Assembly (NCBI RefSeq): GCF_900105905.1
Contig: NZ_FNSV01000005.1
Coordinates: 8,885,501 to 8,949,500, forward strand
DNA: 64,000 bases
From: Rhodococcus koreensis
GTDB lineage: Bacteria; Actinomycetota; Actinomycetes; Mycobacteriales; Mycobacteriaceae
Direction of reading: 5' to 3'
Shown here piece after piece: positions 25,676 through 33,774 of this stretch. The notes beneath the pieces were generated by a model. It made no database searches, was not told the DNA's origin, and saw only the letters and a program-made list of their open reading frames with translations. The stretch's first letter is position 1. Every line of letters begins with the position of its first letter. Made by a program: the position numbers and the translations under genes.

Positions 25676-26559
25676 GAGAGTTCCTTCGCCTGTCTGTCGT
25701 TGAGCCGCTCGCCGAGAATGTTGAACGCGACGATCACGAGCACCAGTGCTGTGCCTGCGGCCAGCGATTCGGCGGGGAATCCCTGCAACACACCGGTTTG
25801 TCCCTCCGAGACCATCACGCCCCAGTCGGCCTGTGGTGGCTGGACACCGAGGCCGAGGAAGGAGATCGCGGCCAGATCGAGTGCGGCCCAGCCGAAGAGG
25901 ATGGTTCCCTGCGCGACGAGCATAGGTGCGATGTTGGGGACGATGTGCCGAACGCAGATGGCCCAGGCACCCCTTCCCTGAACCTCGAGTGCCTCGATAT
26001 AGGGCAGCGATCGTTCCCGGATCGCCGCTCCTCGGACGATCCTCGCCACGTACGGGGTGTATGCGACCGCCAGTGACAGGGCCGCAGACCACTGGCTGGG
26101 ACCGAACACCGCCGCGGCGAGCACCGCGAGCAACAGCCCGGGAAAGGCGAAGACCAGGTCCGAACCCGAGGAGGTGACGCTGTCGACCCAACCCCCTCGC
26201 CAGGCCGCGGTAACGGCGAGAACCGTCCCGGCGACCATTGCGAGAGCGATGACGACGAAGGCGCCGAGCATGGACGAGCGCGCACCGACCAGCAGACGCG
26301 ACAGAATATCGCGGCCCTGGGAGTCGTATCCCAGCGGATGGGCGGGGCCGGCCCCGCCGAACGCGTGGGCGAGATCGCTCTGATTCGGCGGGTACGGCGC
26401 GAGGAGTGGGCCGAACACCGCGATGACTGCGGCCAGCGCGATGATCGCCGCGCTCGTGTAGCCCAGCCATCCCACCCCGCGCAGGCCTGGAACTCCGCGC
26501 CTGCAGGTGGTTGTGGCGGCTCCGATGACGGGGGAGTGCCCGGTGGCGGTGGCCATCAC
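25672..26559 (-). CDS. ABC transporter permease (DppC-like)
   Basis: A 295-residue inner-membrane permease with an N-terminal anchor helix at about 35-55 and five further helices. It carries the binding-protein-dependent transport signature around Glu-Ala-Leu-Glu-Val-Gln-Gly-Arg-Gly-Ala-Trp (EAA-loop position), and the early Pro-Leu-Gly-Tyr-Asp-Ser-Gln-Gly-Arg-Asp typical of DppC/OppC. The start overlaps the DppB-like stop (ATG 26559 against stop 26556), so the two permeases are co-translated to form the heterodimeric channel. The operon context makes agmatine or a related guanidine/polyamine or peptide the likely cargo; specificity is inferred only. Confidence 0.9.
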   Translation of the reverse strand: MMATATGHSPVIGAATTTCRRGVPGLRGVGWLGYTSAAIIALAAVIAVFGPLLAPYPPNQSDLAHAFGGAGPAHPLGYDSQGRDILSRLLVGARSSMLGAFVVIALAMVAGTVLAVTAAWRGGWVDSVTSSGSDLVFAFPGLLLAVLAAAVFGPSQWSAALSLAVAYTPYVARIVRGAAIRERSLPYIEALEVQGRGAWAICVRHIVPNIAPMLVAQGTILFGWAALDLAAISFLGLGVQPPQADWGVMVSEGQTGVLQGFPAESLAAGTALVLVIVAFNILGERLNDRQAKELS

Positions 26560-27503
26560 GCCGCCGCCGTTCCGAGACTCACGCGCGGGTCGAGCAGTGC
26601 GTAGAGGACGTCGACGATGCCGTTGACGATCACGAACGCCACCACCATGAGTAGCGAGACAGCTTGAACCACAGCGAAATCCTTGTTCTGTGCGGCGGTG
26701 ACCAACGTCGACCCCAATCCGTTGAGGTTGAATGCCTGTTCCACGATCGACACCAGCACGATCAGCGTGGCGATGGTGAGGCCAGTGACGGTCGTGATCG
26801 GGATGGCGGCGTTGCGGAGGATGTGACGCCGCAACACGGCCCGGTACGGCAGTCCCCGACTGATCGCGGTGTGCACATGCTCACGCTTGGCCTCGTCACG
26901 GACCGACGCGCGGGTGATGCGTGCGACGAGCGCGAGGGAGGAGCAGGCCAGCGCGACGGCGGGGAGCGTGAGGTGGACGATCTGGTCGGCGAACCCCTCG
27001 CCTTCTCCCAACGCGGGGAACCAGTTCAGGTTGACCGCGAAGATGCTGATCAGGATGAGGGCGGCGACGAACGACGGGATCGCGGCGAGCACCGTGGTGA
27101 CCAGCAGGGCCGCGGTGTCGACGAGACCGGGCTTCAGCGCACTGAGAACGCCGATGCCGATCCCGACGACGACGATGATGAGCGACGCGTAGGCCACCAG
27201 TTCGATCGTCGTGGGTGCACGCTGCGCGATCAGGGTCGACACGTCTTCCTTGCCGGCGAGCGAGTACCCGAAATCCCCCTGTAGCGCGGAGGTCAGCCAA
27301 TACCAGTAGCGCACGGGCAGCGGGTCGTCGAGGTGGTATCGCGCCGTCAGCAGGGCCCGTGCTTCCGGCGTGACCTGCCGTCCGCCGGTCAGCACCGCGA
27401 TCGGGTCACCGGGCGCCAGGTCCAGGGCGACGTAGATCGCAACACCGGCCACCGCCAGGGTCCCGAGCAGGAGGGCGCCGCGCCGGAAAATGAATCCACG
27501 CAT
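26556..27503 (-). CDS. ABC transporter permease (DppB-like)
   Basis: A 315-residue permease with six helices and the DppB/OppB N-terminal pattern: helix 1, then Leu-Ala-Pro-Gly-Asp-Pro-Ile-Ala-Val-Leu, and later Tyr-His-Leu-Asp-Asp-Pro-Leu-Pro-Val-Arg-Tyr-Trp-Tyr-Trp. The cytoplasmic coupling region Arg-Gly-Leu-Pro-Tyr-Arg-Ala-Val-Leu-Arg-Arg-His-Ile-Leu-Arg-Asn-Ala (about 217-233) is clear. It ends inside the start of the DppC-like gene and begins one base after the stop of the binding-protein gene, so the operon is tightly packed. It forms the channel with the DppC-like partner. Confidence 0.9.
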   Translation of the reverse strand: MRGFIFRRGALLLGTLAVAGVAIYVALDLAPGDPIAVLTGGRQVTPEARALLTARYHLDDPLPVRYWYWLTSALQGDFGYSLAGKEDVSTLIAQRAPTTIELVAYASLIIVVVGIGIGVLSALKPGLVDTAALLVTTVLAAIPSFVAALILISIFAVNLNWFPALGEGEGFADQIVHLTLPAVALACSSLALVARITRASVRDEAKREHVHTAISRGLPYRAVLRRHILRNAAIPITTVTGLTIATLIVLVSIVEQAFNLNGLGSTLVTAAQNKDFAVVQAVSLLMVVAFVIVNGIVDVLYALLDPRVSLGTAAA

Positions 27504-27504
27504 G

Positions 27505-29145
27505 TCAGCTCCCGCCGCCGAGTTGGGCCAGCCACGGGGCCTGCATGTAGGCGAACGACGACGGGGCGCCGGTCAGCCGCTTGTCCAGAACCAGGAACGA
27601 CGCGGGGTGGGACATCGGGATCCAGGGCAGGTCCTGCATGACCAGTCGGTCGGCCTCGATCGTCGCCTCGGCCCGGCGTGCGGGGTCCGGTTCGGTGCGG
27701 GCCCGGGCCAGCACCGCAGACAGGTCGGGGTTGGCGTAACCCGAGTAGTTCTGGACGCCGTTCGGCTCTACGTAGGAGGCGATCAACGCCGCAGGATCCG
27801 CGTAGTCGCCGTACGTCGTCGAACTGAATGCGTCGACGGCGGCGCGCGCGTCCGGATCGGTGAAGAAGTTGATGTAGTTCTGAGGCGAGACGTTGTGCAG
27901 GCTCGCGTCGAGCCCGATCGCCTCGGCCGCCTCCAGCCACGCGTTCGCGGCGGTGTTCACGGTGGCGAGCCCGGTGGATGTGCCGATGACCAGTGGCTTA
28001 CCGGCCGCGCCTGCCTCGTCGACGAGCTGTCTCGCCCTGGCCAGGTCTCGTGTCTGTTCGGGGGCGGCGTCCCAGGCCGCGGTGAACGTGTCCCTGGCGT
28101 ATCCCCACGTTCCCGGGTTCGTCGACAGGCGCGGGCCGACCGCGTTGCCCTGATAAACGGCACCGTCGAAGCTCTGCCGATCGAACGCGAGCGACAACGC
28201 CTGTCGCACACGGCGGTCGCCGAGGACGCCGGTGAGATTGGCGGGGATGAAGAACTCGGTCTCGAACGACGGCCCGACGTGCACCGTGACGTTGCTCGTC
28301 CGCTGCAGCTGCGGCAGGGTGGAGGTGTCGGTGATCCACGTGCCGCTGATCTCGCCGGTCGCCAGACCCGTCGTCAGGGTCGCCGCGTCGGACACACCGC
28401 GGAACTCGATCTCGCGGGTCATCGGCTTCAGAGACGAGTCCCAGTAGTCGGGGTTCGCTTCGACCTTCAGCGTCTTCCCTGACGTCCACTCCGCCAACTG
28501 GTACGGGCCCGTGCACATGGCGCCGCCACCGGGTGTCCCGTAATCACGGCCCCGGGCGCGGGCGAACCGTTCCTGGACGACGACCCCCGGCATCGCCGCG
28601 AGCTCACCCGGCAGCCAGTAGTCCGGGCTGCTCAGCACGAGCGTGACGGTGTCGGGGCCGTCGGCGCTGATCGACGTGATCCGATCGAGGACGGTGCCGT
28701 AGAAGCCACCGACCTCGGGATCCTTGTTCCTCTGCAAGCTGAACACCACATCGGCGGGAGTGAGGGGTTGTCCGTCCCAGAAGCGCACGTCGGAGCGCAG
28801 TTTCAGTACCAGCGTGGTCGGTGACGTGTAGTGGTATTCACTCGCCAGTCCGGGCGTGATGGCGCCGTCCGGTTGTTGCCGCAGAAGCGACTCGCACATG
28901 GTCGATATGACCGTGTTCTCCGGATAGTCGAATGCGGTGGCCGGATCGACGGTGGTGGGGTCGCGGTACAGCGCCCACGTCGCGCTGTCGGTGTGACCGG
29001 TGGCAGCATCCGTGGTCGGGGGGAGACTGAGGAAGGTCGTGTTGTTTCCGGTTGCGGGGACCAGCTCCGGTCGACCCCCGCAACCCGCCAGGGCGACTAC
29101 CGTGCACGCGGCGACCGCCACGATCCGTAACTTGTTGATGCGCAT
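27505..29145 (-). CDS. ABC transporter family-5 substrate-binding lipoprotein
   Basis: A 546-residue extracytoplasmic binding protein. The signal peptide ends in Ala-Leu-Ala-Gly-Cys (Cys22), giving a lipid-anchored protein. The family-5 (peptide/nickel/opine) fold is shown by Leu-Lys-Leu-Arg-Ser-Asp-Val-Arg-Phe-Trp-Asp-Gly-Gln-Pro-Leu-Thr-Pro-Ala-Asp-Val, and later Arg-Gln-Ala-Leu-Ser-Leu-Ala-Phe-Asp-Arg. It delivers substrate to the downstream permeases. The gene lies between the amidase-like gene, across a 71-base gap holding a strong hairpin, and dppB. Members of this family bind peptides, opines and other amines; the deiminase and amidase genes in the operon suggest agmatine or a conjugate. 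Confidence 0.92.
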   Translation of the reverse strand: MRINKLRIVAVAACTVVALAGCGGRPELVPATGNNTTFLSLPPTTDAATGHTDSATWALYRDPTTVDPATAFDYPENTVISTMCESLLRQQPDGAITPGLASEYHYTSPTTLVLKLRSDVRFWDGQPLTPADVVFSLQRNKDPEVGGFYGTVLDRITSISADGPDTVTLVLSSPDYWLPGELAAMPGVVVQERFARARGRDYGTPGGGAMCTGPYQLAEWTSGKTLKVEANPDYWDSSLKPMTREIEFRGVSDAATLTTGLATGEISGTWITDTSTLPQLQRTSNVTVHVGPSFETEFFIPANLTGVLGDRRVRQALSLAFDRQSFDGAVYQGNAVGPRLSTNPGTWGYARDTFTAAWDAAPEQTRDLARARQLVDEAGAAGKPLVIGTSTGLATVNTAANAWLEAAEAIGLDASLHNVSPQNYINFFTDPDARAAVDAFSSTTYGDYADPAALIASYVEPNGVQNYSGYANPDLSAVLARARTEPDPARRAEATIEADRLVMQDLPWIPMSHPASFLVLDKRLTGAPSSFAYMQAPWLAQLGGGS

Positions 29146-29179
29146 GTTCGATCCCTCGAAAGTGGTGAACCTGTCTTGT

Positions 29180-29204
29180 GTGCCGCGGAGCGAGCCGCGG
29201 GCAC
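29180..29204 (-). terminator. Intercistronic stem-loop between amidase and binding-protein genes
   Basis: GTGCCGCGG (29180-29188) and CCGCGGGCAC (29195-29204) pair with one bulge around a 6-base loop. The hairpin sits between two genes of one operon and has no U-tract. It may be a processing or attenuation site that lets the binding protein accumulate at a level different from the enzymes, rather than a full terminator. Confidence 0.4.
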
Positions 29205-29216
29205 GGCAGTTGCCCG

Positions 29217-30212
29217 TCAGGGCGTGGTTGCGTGCGACTCGTCGACGAGATCGCGGTAGCTGGCGGGCCGGCGGGTGTCGAACAAGCCGAACGTGAGCCA
29301 GTCACGCCGCTGATCCAGATCGAGATCCGCGACGAGGACACTGTCGCGGTGACGGGGGGCCTGAACGATCGTGCGCCCATAGGGATCCGAGATGAACGAC
29401 GATCCGTAGAAGGTGATCCCGTCCTCGTCGCCGATTCGATTGACGGCAACCATGAAGGTGGCGTTGGCCAGGCCGTTCCCCGAGATCATCTGATGCCACA
29501 TCGGTTGGGTGTCGAAATCTTTCAGCTCGGGGTCGCTCCCGATCGCCGTGGGATAGACGAGGATCTCGGCGCCCCGCATCGAATACGCTCGCGCCAATTC
29601 GGGGAACCACTGGTCCCAGCAGGTGGGGAACCCGAATTGGCCACCCGCAGCCGGGATCACCGGAAATCCGCTGTCACCCGAGTCGAAGTAGCGATCCTCG
29701 TGGTAGCCGGGGAAGGCGGGAATGTGGAGTTTGCGGGTCCGCGCGAGCACCGCTCCGTCCGGGGCGACGAGGATCGCGGTGTTGAACCCGCGTCCGGTGT
29801 CACTGTGCTCATAGAGCGAGGCGTGGACGAAGATGTCGTGCCGGGCCGCGAGTTCCCGCACGAACGAGGTCGTGGGGCCGTCCGGGATCGACTCGCTGTG
29901 ATTCGCGGCGTCGGTGTTGTCAGGGATGGTCGCGAAGTACGGGCTCAGGGTCAGCTCCTGCAGACATACGACCTGCGCACCCAAGTCGGCGGCCCGCCGT
30001 ACCCCGCTCGCCAGGACGGCCCGATGTTCTTCGGGATCCGGGTGCCAGGAGGTCTGCACCGCGCCGACGCGGACCGGCATACTTGTCGACGGCCGGTCGC
30101 GGGCCGGCGAGGGCAGCACGGTCTCGACCGCAGTCACGACGACGAAGTCGCCGGCGTCCGCGACATTCTGACCGATCACCCCGGCAAGGGCGCCGCTGTC
30201 ACGAGGGTTCAT
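29217..30212 (-). CDS. Carbon-nitrogen hydrolase, N-carbamoylputrescine amidase-like
   Basis: A 331-residue nitrilase-superfamily amidase. The Glu-Lys-Cys triad is visible: Glu in Cys-Leu-Gln-Glu-Leu-Thr-Leu-Ser-Pro-Tyr-Phe, Lys in Thr-Arg-Lys-Leu-His-Ile-Pro, and Cys in Phe-Pro-Thr-Cys-Trp-Asp-Gln-Trp-Phe-Pro-Glu. These contexts match N-carbamoylputrescine amidase (AguB), which releases putrescine, carbon dioxide and ammonia. The start at 30212 has GGGAGA eight bases upstream and overlaps the deiminase stop by four bases, although it adds 44 residues before the usual family start at Met45 (30080). It directly follows agmatine deiminase in the operon, completing the route from agmatine to putrescine. 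Confidence 0.88.
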   Translation of the reverse strand: MNPRDSGALAGVIGQNVADAGDFVVVTAVETVLPSPARDRPSTSMPVRVGAVQTSWHPDPEEHRAVLASGVRRAADLGAQVVCLQELTLSPYFATIPDNTDAANHSESIPDGPTTSFVRELAARHDIFVHASLYEHSDTGRGFNTAILVAPDGAVLARTRKLHIPAFPGYHEDRYFDSGDSGFPVIPAAGGQFGFPTCWDQWFPELARAYSMRGAEILVYPTAIGSDPELKDFDTQPMWHQMISGNGLANATFMVAVNRIGDEDGITFYGSSFISDPYGRTIVQAPRHRDSVLVADLDLDQRRDWLTFGLFDTRRPASYRDLVDESHATTP

Positions 30213-31282
30213 CGCGCCGTCTCCCGAGCGGAGTGGGCCGCGGGGATCTGCTGGGTGATGCAGTGCACGCCGCCGCCGCCGTACGCGACGATGTTGCCCG
30301 GCACACCGACCACCTCGCGGTCGGGAAACGCGAGGCGCAGCGTCGCCAGCGCCTGCTCGTCGAGGTCGTGCCCGGCGATCGGAACGACCACTCCGCCGTT
30401 GGCGACGTAGAAGTTGGCGTAGGCCACCATCGTCTCGGTGCCGTCCGGCAGCGTCTGTACCGGGAACTGGGGCAACTCGAGGATCTCGAGCTGCCGTCCT
30501 GCGGCATCCGTCGACTCGCGCAGGACCTGCAGGTTCGCGGCCATGCGTTCGAAATCGGGCAGCTCGGGATCTTCACACGTCTGAGCGATCACGACTCCCG
30601 GCCGCACATATGTGCACACGCCGTCGACGTGCCCGTCGGTGTGGGCGTCGTCGAAGTGACCGTAGGGGAGCCAGATCACTGTCGACACACCCAGACGCGT
30701 CTTCAATTCGTTCTCGATCTCCGCCCGCGACATCGACGGATTGCGGTTCTCGTTGAGCAGGCACTGCTCGGTCGTGATCAGGGTGCCTTCGCCGTCGATG
30801 GTGATCGATCCGCCTTCGAGGACCATGCCCGACGGGATGCGGTCGATCCCGAGGGCCGCGAGCACTCGCCGGCTGATGGTGGCGTCCTTGTCGTATGGCT
30901 GGAAACGCTCGCCCCACGAGTTGAAGCCGAAGTCGACGGCGGAACGTTGCCCCGTCCGGTCGAGTACGACCAACGGACCCGAATCCCGGATCCAGGAATC
31001 GTCGATCGCCAGTTCCACGACGTCCACCCGGCTGCTGCACGCGGCGCGGGCTTCGTCGGCCTGGCCGGGGTTGGCGATCATGAGGACGGGTTCGAATTCG
31101 CCGATCGCGTTCGCGGTCGCAGCGTATTCGGATTTTGCCTCTTCGAAGTACGGACCCCAGAGGCTTTCTCGGGTGGGCCATGCCATGAGGCACCGTTCGT
31201 GCGGCGCCCATTCGGCCGGCATCTGCCAGATCGTCGAGGTGGTACTTCCGGTGGTCTTCTGCAGTTGTGGCGTGTTGGTCAT
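30209..31282 (-). CDS. aguA: Agmatine deiminase, cytosolic
   Basis: A 357-residue enzyme without signal peptide that turns agmatine into N-carbamoylputrescine. Key blocks are Met-Pro-Ala-Glu-Trp-Ala-Pro-His-Glu at the N-terminus, Asp-Asp-Ser-Trp-Ile-Arg-Asp-Ser-Gly-Pro, Glu-Gly-Gly-Ser-Ile-Thr-Ile-Asp-Gly-Glu-Gly-Thr, Thr-Asp-Gly-His-Val-Asp-Gly and the final Gly-Gly-Gly-Gly-Val-His-Cys-Ile-Thr-Gln-Gln containing the catalytic Cys. It is the first gene of an operon continuing with the amidase and a complete ABC importer. A palindromic operator lies 17 bases before its start. It shares its fold with the exported copy at 22 kb but lacks the Tat/lipoprotein leader, so the two act on opposite sides of the membrane. 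Confidence 0.92.
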   Translation of the reverse strand: MTNTPQLQKTTGSTTSTIWQMPAEWAPHERCLMAWPTRESLWGPYFEEAKSEYAATANAIGEFEPVLMIANPGQADEARAACSSRVDVVELAIDDSWIRDSGPLVVLDRTGQRSAVDFGFNSWGERFQPYDKDATISRRVLAALGIDRIPSGMVLEGGSITIDGEGTLITTEQCLLNENRNPSMSRAEIENELKTRLGVSTVIWLPYGHFDDAHTDGHVDGVCTYVRPGVVIAQTCEDPELPDFERMAANLQVLRESTDAAGRQLEILELPQFPVQTLPDGTETMVAYANFYVANGGVVVPIAGHDLDEQALATLRLAFPDREVVGVPGNIVAYGGGGVHCITQQIPAAHSARETAR

Positions 31283-31298
31283 GGCGAAATCATCACAC

Positions 31299-31316
31299 TG
31301 ACTAAAAAATTAGTCA
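31299..31316. promoter_or_regulatory. TetR-type operator, site 2 (TGACTAA-AAAA-TTAGTCA)
   Basis: A perfect 7-base dyad with a 4-base spacer ends 17 bases before the aguA start, where binding would block the promoter or the first transcribed bases of the whole operon. It is almost identical to the site at 21932-21949, so the deiminase/TetR unit and the aguA-aguB-ABC unit appear to share one repressor. Confidence 0.7.
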
Positions 31317-31711
31317 ATGGTCATTTTCGTGGTGCGCTACGGCCTCCGGCGGCCTGCTCGTGAACCTCCGCCGGCGCGGTCACGGGGATAGCTGCACAGG
31401 GTGAGCCTCATCGGCGGGGCATGGTCGCGCGGCTGCGAATGCTGAAACCTGCTGGTGTTCGGCAGTCGTCGATCCGTGCTCATTTCGTCTGTTCGGCAGT
31501 GTCATTCACGCAGCCGACACAGAACCGGGGGGTGTTGTCGACCCGCTGGCGCCGTGAATGCCCGCGGCGACACGATGTTTGCCGGGTGGTGTCCGTGAGC
31601 GAAACGAACCGATTAGTATGCGCAGTTGATGCGACGGACGTCGGTTGTCGGCACAGGCCCTGTCCGGCGGCACAGGTCGTTGCGGTACCGGGTCGAACAA
31701 AGGTGGTTCTG
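31317..31711. other. 395-bp intergenic region before the TerD-nuclease gene
   Basis: No gene is supported here. An in-frame ATG at 31421 would extend the downstream protein by 97 residues, but that stretch is arginine- and cysteine-rich, lacks family character and lies before the TerD domain start. A -10-like TAGTAT is at 31614-31619 without a convincing -35, and could be the promoter of the downstream gene. Confidence 0.4.
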
Positions 31712-33742
31712 GTGGAGTTTCCGATGCTGTCCAAGGGGCAGAACCTGTCCCTGCCCGCTGACGTGGAGCAGATCGACGTGGTGCTCGGGTGGACCGAGTC
31801 GGACGTCGAGGTCGACGCGTCGGCATTGCTGCTGAACGCGGACCGGAAGGTGCGCTCCGATGCCGATTTCGTGTTCTACAACCAGCCGGAGTCGACCGAC
31901 GGATCGATTCGGTTCCTGGGCGCGAGCGGCACCGAGGAAGGGGCGCAGGCGAGGATCGCGATCGATCTGTCCGCCGTGCCGGACGATGTGCACACCGTTG
32001 CCCTCGGCGGCAGTGTCGCTGCCGGCGGGTTCGGTGACCTCGGCAAACTCGCCCTCCGGGTCGTCGACGGTGCCGGGCACACGTTGGCGGAGTACGTCAC
32101 TGCCGATGCCACCACCGAGTCGGCATTCGTATTCGGCGAGGTGTACCGCCGCAATGGCGACTGGAAGGTTCGGGCGGTCGGGCAGGGCTGGGAGTCCGGG
32201 CTGGCGGGGTTGGCCACGGATTTCGGAGTCGACATCGACGACGACCAGGACCCCGAACTCACCGCGACCGCCGACACCCCATCCGACAGTGAGGAATCCG
32301 CCGTGGTGGCGCCGCCCGGCTCCACCGGCGACGCCCCGCAATTGGTGCCCGAACTGCCCACGACACCGGCCGCACAACGGAAAGCGACGACCCGGGGTGT
32401 CCGCACTGCCAAGCGGGCGGTGAAGAAGTCGAAGCCACTCGTGTTCGGCCTCGCCGAACAGGACACCTGGCAGCCGGCGCGGTTGTTCTCGGTCATCGGC
32501 GTCGGCGCGGGTGAGGAGCAGGAGCGGCGTGCCACGTCCGCACTGATCGCGACGATGCAGGCGGTGCGTCCGTTCGCACGCGCGGTGTGTGCCCGGGTGG
32601 GGGCTCCCGCGGGCACCTTCGAGGGGTACGTGGAGGTGGCGTACGAGCGGGGCGAGACGAAGGTGATTCCGGATGCCGTGTTGAAGGTCGCCCGCGGCAG
32701 CAGGGTGTGGACCGGTCTGCTCGAGGTCAAGACCGGCAGCGGCAAGCTGAAGAAGGAGCAGCTCGAGAACTATCTCGACGTAGCTCGGAAGAAGAAGTAC
32801 GACGTCGTGGTCAGCTTGTCGAACGATGTCCCGGCCAGCGCGGGGGAGCTGCCGGTGGAGGTCGATCGGCGCAAGCTCGCCAAGGTCGCTCTACGGCATT
32901 TGTCGTGGGCGGAGGTGGCGCACGAGGCGCGGATGCTGCTGTCCCACGGCGGAATCGACGACGATCTGCAGGCGTGGGTCCTTGCCGAGTTCGTGCGGTA
33001 CCTGGACCATCCGCGTTCCGGGGCGGTCGAGTTCGTCGACATGGGAAGGCACTGGGTCACGGTCCGCGACGCGGTCACCGCCGGCACCCTGCGCGCCGGC
33101 GACCAGAAAGCCGCCTCCGTGGCCGACACCTGGGTGTCCCTGTCCCGGCATCTCGCACTGCGACTGACGGCCGAGTTGGGGGTCACCGTCAAACACGTCC
33201 TGCCGCGCAGGCACAGCACCGATCCGGTGGCCCGCAATGCGGCGGTTGCCGAGCGGTTGTCGGCCGACGGCGTGTTCGAGGCGGTCCTGCGGATCCCGGA
33301 GACTGCGGGCGATCTGGTGGTGATCGCGGATGTGCGGACCAACAAGATCCGCTGCCGCACCACCGTAGACGCACCGAACGAGGGAGCCTCCGGTCGCCGG
33401 CTGTCGTGGCTGCTCAAGCAACTCAAGGATGTCCCCGGCGATGTGCAGGTGGAGGCGGTGTTTTCCGAGCGGGGAAACGAAGCATGCGAGCACATCGCGG
33501 CGGTGCGGGCCGATCCGAAAGTGCTCACCGCCGGCCGGTCCGGGGACATCGTGTCCTTCTGCCTCGAGCAGTCATTCCCGATGGGCGGTCGAAGGTCGGG
33601 AACGGCGGCGAGTTTCATCAGCAGCGTGACGTCCTCGGCGGACGCGTTCTACGGGACGGTGGTGCAGCAACTACGGGAATGGGTGCCGGCTGCACCCAAG
33701 CAGACCGAGCAGCCGAGGACTGCAGAACCCGAAGGCGAGTAG
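31712..33742 (+). CDS. TerD-domain protein fused to a PD-(D/E)XK-type nuclease-like domain
   Basis: A 676-residue protein. Residues 1-190 are a TerD/TerZ domain: Lys-Gly-Gln-Asn-Leu-Ser-Leu-Pro, Leu-Gly-Trp, Ser-Asp-Ala-Asp-Phe-Val-Phe-Tyr-Asn-Gln, and Trp-Lys-Val-Arg-Ala-Val-Gly-Gln-Gly. A Pro/Thr-rich linker and a basic patch (about 225-245) follow. The next part carries Ile-Pro-Asp321-Ala-Val-Leu, then Trp-Thr-Gly-Leu-Leu-Glu338-Val-Lys340-Thr-Gly and Glu-Gln-Leu-Glu-Asn-Tyr-Leu, the spacing of a PD-(D/E)XK nuclease core. Another 300 residues lack a recognised family. The GTG at 31712 has AAAGGTGG six bases upstream; ATG 31724 is also possible. TerD proteins act in stress and proposed anti-phage systems; a nuclease role is inferred. 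Confidence 0.75.
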   Translation: MEFPMLSKGQNLSLPADVEQIDVVLGWTESDVEVDASALLLNADRKVRSDADFVFYNQPESTDGSIRFLGASGTEEGAQARIAIDLSAVPDDVHTVALGGSVAAGGFGDLGKLALRVVDGAGHTLAEYVTADATTESAFVFGEVYRRNGDWKVRAVGQGWESGLAGLATDFGVDIDDDQDPELTATADTPSDSEESAVVAPPGSTGDAPQLVPELPTTPAAQRKATTRGVRTAKRAVKKSKPLVFGLAEQDTWQPARLFSVIGVGAGEEQERRATSALIATMQAVRPFARAVCARVGAPAGTFEGYVEVAYERGETKVIPDAVLKVARGSRVWTGLLEVKTGSGKLKKEQLENYLDVARKKKYDVVVSLSNDVPASAGELPVEVDRRKLAKVALRHLSWAEVAHEARMLLSHGGIDDDLQAWVLAEFVRYLDHPRSGAVEFVDMGRHWVTVRDAVTAGTLRAGDQKAASVADTWVSLSRHLALRLTAELGVTVKHVLPRRHSTDPVARNAAVAERLSADGVFEAVLRIPETAGDLVVIADVRTNKIRCRTTVDAPNEGASGRRLSWLLKQLKDVPGDVQVEAVFSERGNEACEHIAAVRADPKVLTAGRSGDIVSFCLEQSFPMGGRRSGTAASFISSVTSSADAFYGTVVQQLREWVPAAPKQTEQPRTAEPEGE

Positions 33743-33774
33743 AACTCGGTTGACATGCGCGGCCGGCCGCGACC

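Noticed and set aside
24623..26470. 615-codon version of the DppD-like ATPase
   Set aside because: The first 265 codons are antisense-free but lie in another frame of the DppC-like permease gene and are Arg/Gly-rich; the ATPase starts at 25675.
31421..31711. Longer N-terminus for the TerD-nuclease protein
   Set aside because: No TerD similarity, Cys/Arg-rich, and a good ribosome site exists at the later GTG.
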